NCBI GenBank assembly: GCA_036507695.1
Contig: DATCIR010000247.1
Coordinates: forward strand, 1-12,666
DNA length: 12,666 nt
Reading direction: 5' to 3'
Source: JAKEGK01 sp036507695
GTDB lineage: Bacteria > Pseudomonadota > Gammaproteobacteria > SZUA-152
The notes below the pieces were generated by a model. The model was not told the DNA's origin. It was given only the letters and a program-made list of their open reading frames with translations, and did not search any database. Both the position numbers and the translations under genes were made by a program. Below, piece after piece: positions 5,774-12,666 of the stretch (position 1 is its first letter; the number at the start of each line of letters is the position of its first letter).

Positions 5774-7975
5774 ATGAAAAAGCCGCAGCAAGGCTTGTAT
5801 GTCGTTCTTATCAGTATTCATGGGCTGGTTCGAGGCAAGAATCTGGAACTGGGCCGTGACTCGGATACCGGCGGGCAAATCAAATACGTGGAGGAACTCG
5901 CGCGCGCCTTGGGTAAACACCCGGCCATTGATCGTGTCGACCTGATAACCCGCCGCGTCATAGACCGGAAAGTTCATCCCGATTACGCCGAGCAGTACGA
6001 AGTTCTCAGCGACAAAGTGACTATCGTGCGTATGCCATGCGGACCACGGCGCTATCTGCGCAAGGAGGTGTTATGGCCTCACCTGGATGTCTTCGTCGAT
6101 AATGTGTTAAAGCATTTGAGTAACGTGGCGCGCGTACCTGATATCGTGCACGCGCACTATGCCGATGCCGGCTATGTGGGCGCCCGCATGGTGCAGTTGT
6201 TAGGGGTGCCCTTGATCTTCACCGGACATTCCCTGGGCCGCATAAAAAAACAACGTTTGCAGGAGAAAGGCAGCAAAGCCGCGGCCATTGAAGCCCAGTA
6301 CAACATCTCGCAGCGTATCGAGGCGGAAGAAATAGCCCTGGGTACCGCCAACCTGGTCATCACTAGCACCCGCCAGGAAGTCGAAGAGCAATATGAATTG
6401 TATGAAAACTACCAGCCGCGCCGCATGCTGGTGATTCCGCCCGGTGTTGACGTGGAGCGCTTTCATCCACAGCAAACCGGCAACACAAAAAATGCACCCA
6501 TCAAGTCCCAGTTGGAGCGGTTTCTCAAACATCCCGGCCGGCCGCTGATTCTCGCTATTTCCCGTCCCGATGAGCGCAAAAATATTGCCGCCCTAATCCA
6601 GGCCTTTGGTGAACAGCCGCAGTTACGGGAACTGGCAAACCTTGTCATCATAGCAGGTAACCGGGATGACATTACGGTTATGGATAAAGGATCGCATGCC
6701 GTGATGTCCGGCATCCTGGAGTTGATCGACAAGTATGATCTTTATGGCCATGTTGCTTATCCCAAGCACCACCAGCCGGAAGATGTTGCGGACTTGTACC
6801 GGCTTGCCGCGCAGTCAAAAGGTGTTTTCGTGAATCCGGCGTTTACCGAACCGTTTGGACTGACATTGATAGAAGCTGCGGCCAGCGGCGTGCCCGTCGT
6901 GGCAACCCACGACGGCGGGCCGCGGGATATTCTCGGTGCTTGCAACAACGGCTTGTTAATTGACCCGCTCGATACCCGCGATATCGCCGGCGCATTATTG
7001 AAAATCCTGACGAATAAAACGCAATGGGAACTAATGTCCAACAACGGACTGTCCGCTGTGCGCAAGCACTACACTTGGGACAGCCACGTGAAAAAATATA
7101 TCGACGCTGTTGAAAATGTGCTGGACAATTCCAAACGGGTGACGGATATAACGGCGAGCAGGAAGAACCGCTTGCCAACGGTGGACCGCCTGCTGATCTG
7201 CGACATCGATAATACCTTGGTTGGCGACCAGGACGCTTTACAGCGGTTGGTCGATACCATTCAGAACGCCAACGGCAAGGTGGGCTTTGGCGTGGCTACC
7301 GGGCGCAATATAGAGAGCAGCGTTAAAGTGCTGGAAGAGTATAATGTGCCAACACCGGATTTGCTCATAACATCGGTCGGCAGCGAAATTCATTACGGCC
7401 ACCGCATGGTGGAAGATACCGACTGGAAAAAACACATTAACTATCTCTGGAATCCCGCGGTTATAAAAAAACTGATGACCCGATTCCCGGGATTAAAAAT
7501 GCAACCTGCAACCGAACAACGGGAATTTAAAATCAGTTACAACGTTAATCCTGACAAGGCGCCGCCCCTGCGCGAGATCAGCGCGTTCCTGCGGCAAAAC
7601 GATATCCATATCAAAATGGTTTACTCGCACCAGGCCTTTCTTGACCTGATGCCGATGCGCGCAACCAAAGGTCTGGCGGTGCGGTATATTGGACTGAAAT
7701 GGGGCATTCTGCCGGAACGCATCCTGGTGGCGGGCGATTCCGGCAACGACGAGGAAATGCTGAAAGGCAACACCCTGGGCGTTGTGGTCGGTAATTACAG
7801 CAAGGAGTTGGCGAAGCTCAAAGACCGCGACTTGATTTATTTCGCACAGCAGCCCTTTGCCAGGGGAATCATCGAAGGCATACATTACTACGGTTTTCTC
7901 GATGATCTGTTTCCCCCGGCGGATGACCAGGGTGAGTTGCAGGAATGGTCGGTTGTTGATGAGCTGTCTGAATAG
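5774..7975 (+). CDS. sps: Bifunctional sucrose-phosphate synthase / sucrose-6-phosphate phosphatase
   Basis: A two-domain enzyme of 733 aa. The N-terminal GT4 glycosyltransferase (about 8-450) should join glucose from UDP- or ADP-glucose to fructose-6-phosphate. It shows the substrate-loop motif DSDTGGQIKYVEEL (D29-L42) and the retaining-GT E-x7-E pair E359/E367 in EPFGLTLIE, followed by GGPRDI. The C-terminal HAD-type sucrose-phosphatase domain (about 473-715) has motif I D477-x-D479-x-T481 (DIDNTL), motif II T509 in ATGR, K632 in ATKGL, and the acidic motif GDSGND with D655 and D659. All HAD catalytic residues are therefore present, unlike some fused cyanobacterial SPS proteins whose phosphatase domain is degenerate. 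The product is sucrose, usually a compatible solute or reserve. The ATG start is fixed by a strong SD. The last 14 codons and the following spacer were copied downstream in a tandem duplication. The GT4 domain is paralogous to that of sucrose synthase. Confidence 0.95.
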   Translation: MKKPQQGLYVVLISIHGLVRGKNLELGRDSDTGGQIKYVEELARALGKHPAIDRVDLITRRVIDRKVHPDYAEQYEVLSDKVTIVRMPCGPRRYLRKEVLWPHLDVFVDNVLKHLSNVARVPDIVHAHYADAGYVGARMVQLLGVPLIFTGHSLGRIKKQRLQEKGSKAAAIEAQYNISQRIEAEEIALGTANLVITSTRQEVEEQYELYENYQPRRMLVIPPGVDVERFHPQQTGNTKNAPIKSQLERFLKHPGRPLILAISRPDERKNIAALIQAFGEQPQLRELANLVIIAGNRDDITVMDKGSHAVMSGILELIDKYDLYGHVAYPKHHQPEDVADLYRLAAQSKGVFVNPAFTEPFGLTLIEAAASGVPVVATHDGGPRDILGACNNGLLIDPLDTRDIAGALLKILTNKTQWELMSNNGLSAVRKHYTWDSHVKKYIDAVENVLDNSKRVTDITASRKNRLPTVDRLLICDIDNTLVGDQDALQRLVDTIQNANGKVGFGVATGRNIESSVKVLEEYNVPTPDLLITSVGSEIHYGHRMVEDTDWKKHINYLWNPAVIKKLMTRFPGLKMQPATEQREFKISYNVNPDKAPPLREISAFLRQNDIHIKMVYSHQAFLDLMPMRATKGLAVRYIGLKWGILPERILVAGDSGNDEEMLKGNTLGVVVGNYSKELAKLKDRDLIYFAQQPFARGIIEGIHYYGFLDDLFPPADDQGELQEWSVVDELSE

Positions 7976-8009
7976 CCGGATTGAGTGACCATCGAGTAAT
8001 CGCAATCAA

Positions 8010-8030
8010 CCACTAACCACTAACCAATAG
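8010..8030 (+). repeat. CCACTAA heptamer tract, short copy
   Basis: Two CCACTAA units (8010-8023) and a degenerate third, CCAATAG (8024-8030), in the spacer of the first duplication copy. This is the short version of the tract at 8160-8201. Confidence 0.85.
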
Positions 8031-8044
8031 CACAGAGAAAATCA

Positions 8045-8125
8045 ATGCTGGAACTGCTAACTGATATGATTAAGCAACATCGGGAATTTCAAGAATGGCC
8101 CGTTGTTGATGAGCTGTCTGAATAG
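8045..8125 (+). CDS. 26-codon chimeric small ORF created by the duplication
   Basis: ATG 8045 to TAG 8125. The first 13 residues, MLELLTDMIKQHR, are the exact N-terminus of sucrose synthase. The next 13, EFQEWPVVDELSE, match the C-terminus of SPS (ELQEWSVVDELSE) with two substitutions, and the stop is the duplicated sps stop. The duplication joint therefore kept the reading frame of both parents. The ORF carries the same ribosome-binding region as sucrose synthase (AGAGAAAATCA before ATG). If transcribed with the operon it would probably be translated, ending 90 bases before the real sucrose synthase start. It may be an accidental by-product, a degradable junk peptide, or an upstream ORF that affects sucrose synthase translation; nothing shows a function. 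Confidence 0.5.
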   Translation: MLELLTDMIKQHREFQEWPVVDELSE

Positions 8126-8159
8126 CCGGATTGAGTGACCATCGAGTAATCGCAATCAA

Positions 8160-8201
8160 CCACTAACCACTAACCACTAACCGCTAACCACTAACCAATA
8201 G
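8160..8201 (+). repeat. CCACTAA heptamer tract, expanded copy
   Basis: Five units, CCACTAA x3, CCGCTAA, CCACTAA (8160-8194), then the degenerate CCAATAG (8195-8201), only 14 bases before the sucrose synthase ATG at 8216. The expansion by exactly 21 bases relative to the first copy is typical of replication slippage. It is non-coding, so changes in length would alter spacing rather than frame. Confidence 0.9.
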
Positions 8202-8215
8202 CAAAGAGAAAATCA

Positions 8216-10630
8216 ATGCTGGAACTGCTAACTGATATGATTAAGCAACATCGGGATCAGATTTACCAATTGTTGCGCGCCTACTTCGCACTGGGCCGGC
8301 CGTTTTTATTGCGTTCCGATTTGTGGGATGTGTTCGAAGCCCATTGTCAACAAACCGGGAAAGGCCAGGGTATCTGTACGGAAACATTCAGGCGATTTAT
8401 TGCCTGTTGTCAGGAGGCCGTGCTGGAAGACCCCTGGATTTACTTTGCCGTGCGCGAGCGTATCGGCCGCTGGGTGTATGTGCGGATTCATGTTGAAGCA
8501 TTGGAACACCAAGCCGTGTCAGTGTCGCAGTTTCTTGCCTTCAAGGAACGCATTGTCAATGGCGGGGATAACGCGGCCAAGTGGCCGCTGGAACTCGACC
8601 TCGGTCCTTTCAACCGGGAATTCCCCAAATTAAGCGAGCCCCGTTCCATCGGGCGCGGCGTGGAATTCCTGAACCGCCGCTTATCCAGCCAGTTGTTTCA
8701 GTCCCTGGGCCAGGGTGATCGAAAGCTGCTGGATTTTCTCCGTGTCCATCAATTCAAGGGCCAGCAGCTGATGTTGAATGACCGGATTGCGGATGTGGCG
8801 GCATTGTCGTCGGCGCTGCGCAAGGCGGAAGAGTACTTGTCCGGCTATAGCGATGACGCAAACTGGGATAACGTCAAGCATGTGATGCAGGGCCTGGGTT
8901 TTGAAGCGGGATGGGGTAACAGCGCCGCGCGCATGCGCGAAACCATTGTGTTGTTGTCCGATATTCTCGAAGCGCCGGCGCCCGCGAATCTGGAAAGATT
9001 TCTCAGCCGCGTGCCGATGATTTTCAGTCTTGCCGTTTTGTCGCCGCACGGATTTTTTGGCCAGTCCAAGGTGCTGGGGCTGCCGGATACCGGCGGGCAA
9101 GTGGTGTATATCCTGGACCAGGTGCGGGCGCTGGAAAAGGAAATGCGCCAGCGCTTGTCCGAACAGGGGCTGGATATCGAACCGCAAATCGTGGTGGTGA
9201 CACGCCTGATTCCCGAAGCACAAGGCACCACCTGTAATCAGCGTATGGAATCCATCATCGGCACGCAAAACGCCCGTATCCTGCGCGTTCCGTTCCGCTA
9301 TGAGTCGGGCGAAATAATTCAGCAATGGATATCCCGCTTCGAAGTATGGCCCTACCTGGAACGATTTGCTGAAGAAGCGGGTAATGAATTGTTGGCCGAA
9401 CTGGGCGGGCGTCCGGATTTGATTATCGGCAACTATTCCGACGGTAACCTGGTGGCCACGCTGCTGGCGCAAAAACTCCATGTCACCCAATGCAATATTG
9501 CGCACGCTCTGGAAAAAACCAAATACCTGTATTCAGACCTGTACTGGCAAAGTAATGAAGCGCAATACCATTTTTCCTGTCAGTTTACCGCCGACCTGGT
9601 GGCGATGAACGCGGCGGATTTTATTATTACCAGCACGTATCAGGAAATCGCCGGTAACGACGATAGTGCGGGGCAATACGAAAGTTACAGCGCGTTCACC
9701 ATGCCGGCCTTGTATCGCGTGGTTAACGGCATCAATGTCTATGATCCCAAGTTTAATATTGTTTCTCCAGGCGCCGACGCCGATGTTTATTTTTCTTTCC
9801 GTGACACTGAACGGCGCTTGCACGGCCTGCACGCGGAAATCGCCCGCTTGGTGTTTCATGATACCGAAAACGCGGACATTCGAGGACAGCTGGCCGATCC
9901 GGAAAAACCCATTATCTTCACCATGGCCCGGCTCGATACCATCAAAAACATTACCGGCTTGACGGAATGGTACGGTCAAAATGAAATGTTAAAAAAGCAT
10001 GCAAACCTGGTGGCGGTGGCCGGTTACATCGATGCGTCGAATTCGGCGGATGAAGACGAGCGCGCGCAAATCCAGCGCATGCATGAGCTGATGACGCACT
10101 ATGATCTGGATAAACACATGCGCTGGATCGGTATGCGCCTCGATAAGCAACTATGCGGTGAACTGTATCGGTATATCGCGGACCAGCGCGGCGTGTTTGT
10201 GCAGCCAGCCTTGTTCGAAGCCTTTGGTCTGACCGTCATTGAAGCGATGAGCAGTGGCTTGCCCACTTTTGCCACCTGTTTCGGCGGGCCTCTGGAGATC
10301 ATTGAGCATGGCGTATCCGGGTTTCATATCGACCCCAACCATGGCAATATTTCAGCGGATATGCTTGTGGATTTTTTTGAAAAATGCAGTAATGATGCAT
10401 CCTATTGGGACCGGATTTCCGAAGGCGGACTGCGGCGGGTTGAGCAACGTTTTACCTGGAAATTGTATGCGGAACGCATGATGACCCTGTCGCGCATTTA
10501 TGGTTTCTGGAAATATGTCACCAACCTGGAGCGGGATGAAACCCGCCGCTATCTTGAAATGTTTTATGCGCTGCAGTACCGGCCGTTATCGCAAAGTATC
10601 GGGCAAGCGAAAAGCCGGTTAACTGGTTAG
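8216..10630 (+). CDS. Sucrose synthase
   Basis: An 804-aa GT4 enzyme catalysing the reversible reaction sucrose + NDP = NDP-glucose + fructose; bacterial members generally favour ADP. The length fits known bacterial sucrose synthases (about 790-800 aa). The N-terminal regulatory part (about 1-255) contains the helical region corresponding to the plant cellular-targeting and early-nodulin-like domains (for example DPWIYFAVRERIGRWVYVRIH). The GT-B core starts near residue 268, with LSPHGFFGQSKVLGLPDTGGQ (D291-Q295 at its end) and YILDQVRALE. The donor-side E-x7-E pair is E668/E676 in FEAFGLTVIE, followed by CFGGPLEII. The C-terminal helices end in KSRLTG. ATG 8216 is supported by an AGAG SD-like sequence and the family-like N-terminus; its first 13 codons also exist as a duplicated fragment at 8045-8083. 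The fructokinase follows after 39 bases. The gene supplies NDP-glucose, for example for glycogen, and fructose for the kinase. Confidence 0.96.
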   Translation: MLELLTDMIKQHRDQIYQLLRAYFALGRPFLLRSDLWDVFEAHCQQTGKGQGICTETFRRFIACCQEAVLEDPWIYFAVRERIGRWVYVRIHVEALEHQAVSVSQFLAFKERIVNGGDNAAKWPLELDLGPFNREFPKLSEPRSIGRGVEFLNRRLSSQLFQSLGQGDRKLLDFLRVHQFKGQQLMLNDRIADVAALSSALRKAEEYLSGYSDDANWDNVKHVMQGLGFEAGWGNSAARMRETIVLLSDILEAPAPANLERFLSRVPMIFSLAVLSPHGFFGQSKVLGLPDTGGQVVYILDQVRALEKEMRQRLSEQGLDIEPQIVVVTRLIPEAQGTTCNQRMESIIGTQNARILRVPFRYESGEIIQQWISRFEVWPYLERFAEEAGNELLAELGGRPDLIIGNYSDGNLVATLLAQKLHVTQCNIAHALEKTKYLYSDLYWQSNEAQYHFSCQFTADLVAMNAADFIITSTYQEIAGNDDSAGQYESYSAFTMPALYRVVNGINVYDPKFNIVSPGADADVYFSFRDTERRLHGLHAEIARLVFHDTENADIRGQLADPEKPIIFTMARLDTIKNITGLTEWYGQNEMLKKHANLVAVAGYIDASNSADEDERAQIQRMHELMTHYDLDKHMRWIGMRLDKQLCGELYRYIADQRGVFVQPALFEAFGLTVIEAMSSGLPTFATCFGGPLEIIEHGVSGFHIDPNHGNISADMLVDFFEKCSNDASYWDRISEGGLRRVEQRFTWKLYAERMMTLSRIYGFWKYVTNLERDETRRYLEMFYALQYRPLSQSIGQAKSRLTG

Positions 10631-10669
10631 AGTGTTCATGAACGCAGCCATTAAAAAGAGGGAATTCCT

Positions 10670-11578
10670 GTGAGTATCATCGAAGGCACGCAGCCGGTTA
10701 TCGCCGGTGAAGTATTATTGGACTGCTTCCCGGACGGTGCGGTGGTCCTGGGTGGAGCGCCCTTCAATGTTGCCTGGCATTTACAGGGCTTTGGGTTGCC
10801 GCCCTTGATGATTTCCGCGGTGGGCAACGATGAGCATGGCAAAATGGTGCTGGAAAATATGCATGCGTGGGGAATGGATACCCGCGGCATTCAAATCGAT
10901 CATCAACATCCCACCGGGCAAGTGACCGTGCGTTTCGACCATGGCCAGCCCGCTTATGATATCCGGGCGGAACAGGCCTATGATTATATTGACGGCGAGC
11001 GTGTGCTGGCCTTGCTGGGCGCCAGTGATTACTCGCTGCTTTATCATGGCTCGCTGCTGACCCGCACCCGCCGGTCGCGTGACATGTTGGACCACTTGCT
11101 GGCAACGAACGCACTGCCTGCGTTTGTCGACATCAACCTGAGAACGCCCTGGTGGAACCGGGACGATGTGCGCCACTCACTGCGCCAGGCGAGCTGGGTC
11201 AAGCTTAACGAAGATGAACTGCTGACCATCATGGACGTTGACAGCGGCAGCACCACGGGTTTGTTTGAGCATGCCAGGGATATGCTCGACAGGTTTAACC
11301 TGCAACTTCTTATCGTGACGCAAGGTGAACTCGGCGCGTTTTGTATCACCCCGGATGACATGATCAGCGGCGCGCCGGTCGCAGCCAAAGTCGTGGATAC
11401 CGTGGGCGCGGGCGATGCGTTTTCCGCGGTCACCATCCTGGGCCTGACCCACCGCTGGCCGTTGGCCGTTACCCTGGAGCGGGCGCTGGAGTTCGCCGCG
11501 GCGGTGTGCGAACAGCGCGGCGCAACCATCAGTGATAAAACGTTTTACGCGCGCTATGCCAAGCAATGGCTGACATAA
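10670..11578 (+). CDS. PfkB-family carbohydrate kinase, probable fructokinase
   Basis: A 302-aa ribokinase-fold kinase that probably phosphorylates fructose released by sucrose synthase to fructose-6-phosphate. The N-terminal PfkB signature is GGAPFNVAWHLQGFG, typical of fructokinases and preceded by VVLG. The C-terminal signature is DTVGAGDAFSA with anion-hole residues G246-A247-G248 and catalytic base D249. IVTQGELGAF earlier in the chain is the usual strand before the nucleotide loop. The GTG start at 10670 follows a good SD (AGAGG at 10657-10661), and no ATG lies near enough in frame. The gene is 39 bases after sucrose synthase, and this order matches sucrose-metabolism clusters of other proteobacteria. 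Sugar specificity is inferred from context and the GGAPxNVA motif; another hexose is not excluded. Confidence 0.92.
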   Translation: MSIIEGTQPVIAGEVLLDCFPDGAVVLGGAPFNVAWHLQGFGLPPLMISAVGNDEHGKMVLENMHAWGMDTRGIQIDHQHPTGQVTVRFDHGQPAYDIRAEQAYDYIDGERVLALLGASDYSLLYHGSLLTRTRRSRDMLDHLLATNALPAFVDINLRTPWWNRDDVRHSLRQASWVKLNEDELLTIMDVDSGSTTGLFEHARDMLDRFNLQLLIVTQGELGAFCITPDDMISGAPVAAKVVDTVGAGDAFSAVTILGLTHRWPLAVTLERALEFAAAVCEQRGATISDKTFYARYAKQWLT

Positions 11579-11596
11579 GTTGTTGACATAAATTGT
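11571..11596 (+). repeat. 13-bp tandem repeat over the fructokinase stop codon
   Basis: TGACATAAGTTGT (11571-11583) is followed directly by TGACATAAATTGT (11584-11596), with one mismatch. The first unit carries the fructokinase TAA; the second provides the TTGACA described as a possible -35 box. Confidence 0.85.
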
Positions 11597-11612
11597 AGCG
11601 CTGAAATATGAA
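11583..11612 (+). promoter_or_regulatory. Candidate promoter before the permease gene
   Basis: A consensus TTGACA (11583-11588) with an 18-base spacer to TATGAA (11607-11612), which matches four of six positions. It lies just after the fructokinase stop and about 120 bases before the permease ATG. It would uncouple the permease from the sucrose operon. No Rho-independent terminator was found between the two genes. Confidence 0.4.
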
Positions 11613-11730
11613 TCCCCCTCGTTCCCCCTTTAATAAAAGTGGAGGTGATGCGGTTCGTTACTCGCCCGCATACTACGGGGCTACGCATTTTGCCAGAAGC
11701 TCTTTTAGGGGGCGCGAATAGGTTAATATT

Positions 11731-12666
11731 ATGGGACACTTCCTGCTTACCCGTCTCGTCAGCGCCGCGATTGTGGTGTTTGGCGTCACCAGCCTGGTGT
11801 TTTTCATGATTCATTTCATACCCGGTGATCCGGTGGAAGTCATGCTGGGAGAGTCCGCGCGCATGGCGGACCGGGAAAGCCTGCGCCAGGCGCTCGGGCT
11901 CGACCGGCCGGTGCTGGTGCAATGGTTTGACTATTTGTATCACGCCGCGCAGTTTGACTTCGGCGCTTCCCTGCATTCCAAAGAACCGGTCGCCGGCATT
12001 CTGCTCGCGCGCCTGCCCGCGACCCTGGAGTTGACAATATTGGCGTTAGTGTTCGCGCTGGTAATTTCCCTGCCCTTGGGAATACTCGCCGCGCTGCACA
12101 AAAACACCGGCTGGGACCGCACCGCCATGACGGTGTCGCTGCTCGGGGTATCCATTCCCAATTTTCTCATGGGTCCGCTGCTGATTTTATTATTCTCCAT
12201 GTATCTCGGCTGGCTGCCCGTCAGTGGCCGCGATGCGCCGGAATCGGTGATCCTGCCGGCCCTGACACTGGGTACGGCGATGGCGGCGATCTTGTCGCGC
12301 ATGGTGCGCGCCACCCTGTTGGAAGTGATCCACGAAGATTATATCCGCACCGCGCGCGCCAAGGGCCTGTCCGGTTTCAAGGTGATAATGCTGCATGCCA
12401 TGCCCAATACCCTGTTGCCGATTATCACCTTGCTGGGCTTGCAACTCGGCGCCTTACTGGCCGGCGCGGTGATTACGGAAGTGGTGTTTGCCTGGCCCGG
12501 CATCGGCCAGCTCACCATCGACGCCATTCACAAACGAGACTATCCCCTGGTGCAGGCGTGCGTGCTGCTCATCAGTCTTAGCTATGTGCTGGTGAACCTG
12601 GCCACGGATATTTTATACAGCGTGCTCGATCCGCGCATCCGTCTTGGCCAGCAACCGTTATTGGTG
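11731..12666 (+). CDS. ABC transporter permease, DppB/OppB type (3' end outside window)
   Basis: An open frame of 312 codons from ATG 11731 to the window edge without a stop. It encodes an inner-membrane permease of the peptide/nickel/glutathione ABC importer class. TM1 is near residues 8-30 and is followed by the family-typical FIPGDPVEVMLG. A periplasmic stretch contains LGLDRPVLVQWFDYL and FDFGASL. Further hydrophobic segments lie at about 96-118, 128-152, 170-190, 230-258 and 280-302. The cytoplasmic EAA loop, EDYIRTARAKGL (202-213), couples to the ATPase subunit. The C-terminus DPRIRLG is near where DppB-type proteins end, so little is missing. The SD is modest (AGG at 11720-11722). The partner permease, ATPases and binding protein are expected to the right. 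The substrate is unknown; a dipeptide or oligopeptide is likely. Confidence 0.9.
   Translation, partial: MGHFLLTRLVSAAIVVFGVTSLVFFMIHFIPGDPVEVMLGESARMADRESLRQALGLDRPVLVQWFDYLYHAAQFDFGASLHSKEPVAGILLARLPATLELTILALVFALVISLPLGILAALHKNTGWDRTAMTVSLLGVSIPNFLMGPLLILLFSMYLGWLPVSGRDAPESVILPALTLGTAMAAILSRMVRATLLEVIHEDYIRTARAKGLSGFKVIMLHAMPNTLLPIITLLGLQLGALLAGAVITEVVFAWPGIGQLTIDAIHKRDYPLVQACVLLISLSYVLVNLATDILYSVLDPRIRLGQQPLLV

Larger units (their letters stand above)
7934..8256 (+). repeat. Imperfect tandem duplication across the sps / sucrose synthase junction
   Basis: Copy 1 (7934-8085) and copy 2 (8084-8256) both contain the 3' end of sps with its stop, the spacer, the ribosome-binding site and the first 13 codons of sucrose synthase. 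The offset is 150 bases in the first part and 171 after the heptamer tract, where copy 2 has three more units. Five substitutions cluster in the first 18 bases (7936, 7939, 7942, 7949, 7951 against 8086, 8089, 8092, 8099, 8101). After that the copies are identical except for 8033 C against 8204 A and the heptamer expansion. The joint lies at a shared GGGA/GA in the 13th-14th codon. Confidence 0.97.

Noticed and set aside
8160..8201. Heptamer tract as a CRISPR-like or iteron array
   Set aside because: The units are directly adjacent 7-mers without spacers, the tract differs between two recent copies by slippage, and no replication or cas gene is nearby.
8681..9505. A 274-codon open frame on the minus strand inside sucrose synthase
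   Set aside because: It is antisense to an unambiguous conserved gene, and its His/Gln-rich translation shows no recognisable fold or motif.

Overview
The window reads like chromosomal DNA from a gram-negative proteobacterium, most likely a gammaproteobacterium or a related nitrifier, methylotroph or sulfur oxidiser. The reasons are two lipoproteins with classical lipoboxes, a Uup-type ABC-F protein of almost exactly the E. coli length, DppB-type permease architecture, and a fused sucrose-phosphate synthase/phosphatase next to a bacterial sucrose synthase and a fructokinase. From memory, that sucrose gene set is known from ammonia oxidisers, methanotrophs and acidithiobacilli. The genus cannot be fixed from sequence alone. 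All genes supported here lie on the + strand.

Layout. Positions 1-193 hold short hairpins and a probable promoter. Positions 194-2249 hold a two-gene unit: an M48-type zinc metalloprotease lipoprotein, then a lipoprotein of unknown function. Positions 2250-2897 form a non-coding gap with two different repeat elements of the same unusual design: an inverted repeat in which each arm is itself a hairpin. Positions 2898-4808 encode Uup. Positions 4951-5661 encode an OmpR-family response regulator with no histidine kinase beside it. Positions 5774-11578 encode the sucrose cluster: SPS-SPP fusion, sucrose synthase, PfkB-type fructokinase. From 11731 to the right edge runs a DppB/OppB-type permease gene with no stop codon before the edge.

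How the genes work together. The SPS domain makes sucrose-6-phosphate from a sugar nucleotide and fructose-6-phosphate, and the fused HAD domain dephosphorylates it to sucrose. Sucrose synthase can split sucrose with a nucleoside diphosphate into NDP-glucose and fructose, and the fructokinase returns fructose to fructose-6-phosphate. The three genes therefore encode a closed sucrose cycle linking hexose phosphates, sucrose (a likely compatible solute or store) and NDP-glucose for glycogen. The response regulator just upstream is a candidate regulator by position only.

The most unusual DNA is the SPS/sucrose-synthase junction. A roughly 150-bp segment spanning the 3' end of sps, the spacer and the first 13 codons of sucrose synthase is tandemly duplicated. 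The joint creates an in-frame 26-codon chimeric ORF upstream of the real sucrose synthase start, and a heptamer repeat has grown from two to five units in the second copy. Also striking is a perfect 18-bp-arm inverted repeat inside the coding sequence of the M48 protease.
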